DNA of 41,287 nt. It comes from Anaerotignum lactatifermentans (GTDB lineage Bacteria > Bacillota > Clostridia > Lachnospirales > Anaerotignaceae). The DNA lies in contig NZ_JACSNY010000017.1 of assembly GCF_016902535.1 (NCBI RefSeq), positions 1-41,287 of the forward strand. The letters are read 5' to 3'. The notes below the pieces were generated by a model. The model saw nothing but the letters and a program-made list of their open reading frames with translations. It was not told the origin of the DNA and did not search any database. Position 1 is the first letter of the stretch. Each line of letters starts with the position of its first letter. Below, in pieces: positions 40,724-41,287 of the stretch. The translations under genes were made by a program, and so were the position numbers.

Positions 40724-40771
40724 TGACTGCAAGAAAAGTTTGCAGCTGAAGAAAACGAGGAGGTCTGGACA

Positions 40772-40930
40772 ATGGAAAAGAACATGAACAAAAATATGGA
40801 GAAGAAAAACCAGAAGGGAATGAACAGAACAGAGTTTGCGCAGGAGTACAGCATTGACAACGGCAAACAGAATGGCAAACAAAACGAAAAGCAGAACAAG
40901 ACCGGGAAAACAGGCAAGACAAACGGCTGA
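40772..40930 (+). CDS. Small Asn/Lys/Gln-rich spore-type protein
   Basis: This 52-residue product is rich in Lys, Asn and Gln and has no hydrophobic segment. It contains RTEFAQEYS, which resembles the TEFAxE recognition site of the spore protease GPR, followed by Gly-Lys-Gln-Asn repeats. The composition and motif recall gamma-type small acid-soluble spore proteins. GAGGAGG lies 8 bp before the ATG, a consensus sigma-G promoter precedes it and a terminator follows. It is probably a storage-type spore protein, but the exact family is not certain. Confidence 0.75.
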   Translation: MEKNMNKNMEKKNQKGMNRTEFAQEYSIDNGKQNGKQNEKQNKTGKTGKTNG

Positions 40931-40942
40931 TTTCAGGGTTGA

Positions 40943-40974
40943 AAAAGGAGGTAAGGGTATCCTTATCTCCTTTT
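40943..40974 (+). terminator. Terminator of the small spore-type gene
   Basis: A 14-bp stem (AAAAGGAGGTAAGG / CCTTATCTCCTTTT, one G-U pair) with a GTAT loop ends in a short T run. Confidence 0.8.
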
Positions 40975-41019
40975 CCTATGAAAGAGAATAATGTGCTGAT
41001 AAAAATACAAAAAATAGTG

Positions 41020-41047
41020 TTGACATTCTTTCGGAAACGTGTATAAT
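41020..41047 (+). promoter_or_regulatory. rRNA operon promoter P1
   Basis: TTGACA (41020-41025) and TATAAT (41042-41047) match the consensus perfectly with a 16-bp spacer. An A-rich tract upstream may serve as an UP element. Confidence 0.85.
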
Positions 41048-41131
41048 AAATAACTGTCACTGCCGAAACGCAGCGGCGAACAGGAAGTCAAATAGAAGTT
41101 AAGGAAATGAAAAATGTATGAAAAAAAGTAC

Positions 41132-41160
41132 TTGACAGAAAAGAGACAACCTGATATACT
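41132..41160 (+). promoter_or_regulatory. rRNA operon promoter P2
   Basis: TTGACA (41132-41137) and TATACT (41155-41160) are 17 bp apart, 112 bp downstream of P1. Tandem promoters are typical of rRNA operons in Bacillota. Confidence 0.88.
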
Positions 41161-41287
41161 AATCTAGCTGACGCTGATAAGCGGAAAGCAAGACTGATCC
41201 TTGAAAACTGAACAGCAGAAATAAACTTACAACCCATAGTCAATTTCAACGACAGATGAGTCTGTCGGATAAATGACAAGAGTTTGC
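41161..41287 (+). other. rRNA operon leader, cut by the window end
   Basis: GATCCTTGAAAACTGAACAG (41196-41215) is a conserved pre-rRNA leader/spacer segment. The inverted repeat CGACAGA/TCTGTCG (41250-41268) could form part of a processing stem. The last bases AGAGTTTGC resemble the 16S start AGAGTTTGAT with a mismatch at the final base, so the first mature rRNA base cannot be fixed. No protein gene is seen in 40931-41287. Confidence 0.7.

Overview
This window looks like chromosomal DNA from an endospore-forming, anaerobic Clostridia-type Bacillota; Lachnospirales or Anaerotignum-like relatives are a guess. Supporting features are an alpha/beta-type small acid-soluble spore protein, two sigma-G-type promoters, a PASTA-kinase operon, AddB rather than RecB, a ferredoxin-type aldo/keto reductase, many TTG starts, and a codon-optimised catabolic threonine dehydratase. 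I see no transposase, integrase, prophage or CRISPR array.

Layout. 1-737: the 3' end of a 16S rRNA gene, then four tandem copies of a roughly 119-bp structured repeat, then tRNA-Tyr. No 23S gene follows. 740-990: two terminators, a cluster of seven DnaA-box-like sequences and a strong promoter. 994-4034: a PadR-type regulator and a duplicated pair of membrane/exported proteins. 4254-4718: tRNA-Leu, tRNA-Phe and two identical tRNA-Gly genes. 4839-6697: Fe-S aldo/keto reductase, DUF1893 and DUF503. 6857-10140: trigger factor, ClpP and ClpX. 10449-12734: threonine dehydratase and an EamA transporter. 12803-13288 (-): a variant peptide deformylase. 13421-15321: ruvA, ruvB and a small acidic protein. 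15372-19222 (-): addB and a thioesterase. 19356-19778: an FMN-binding-like membrane protein.

19942-27617 is a seven-gene housekeeping operon: rsmB, rlmN, PP2C phosphatase, PASTA kinase, rsgA, rpe and thiN. 27812-34943 holds mostly single genes: a membrane peptide, a spore protein (-), pepD, an AI-2E-family protein, an RseC-like protein, a C_GCAxxG_C_C protein, a beta-propeller/coiled-coil protein (-), a DUF2089 regulator pair and DUF554 (-). 35082-38139: nadE and lexA (-), divergent from an SOS-controlled LysM protein resembling the YneA division inhibitor. 38317-40930: nfeD and floA, an EcsC-family protein and a tiny forespore-type protein. The window ends in tandem rRNA promoters and an rRNA leader.

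Most genes are ordinary housekeeping genes. The unusual material lies mainly in the first 4 kb: a 16S gene without a 23S, covarying tandem repeats, a helically phased DnaA-box cluster and the PadR-linked duplicated pair. Other points of interest are a dispersed GCCGGAATCC hairpin family, a palindromic operator candidate before the DUF2089 regulator, and a 52-residue gene with a consensus sigma-G promoter. All family calls come from reading motifs by eye; no database search was run.
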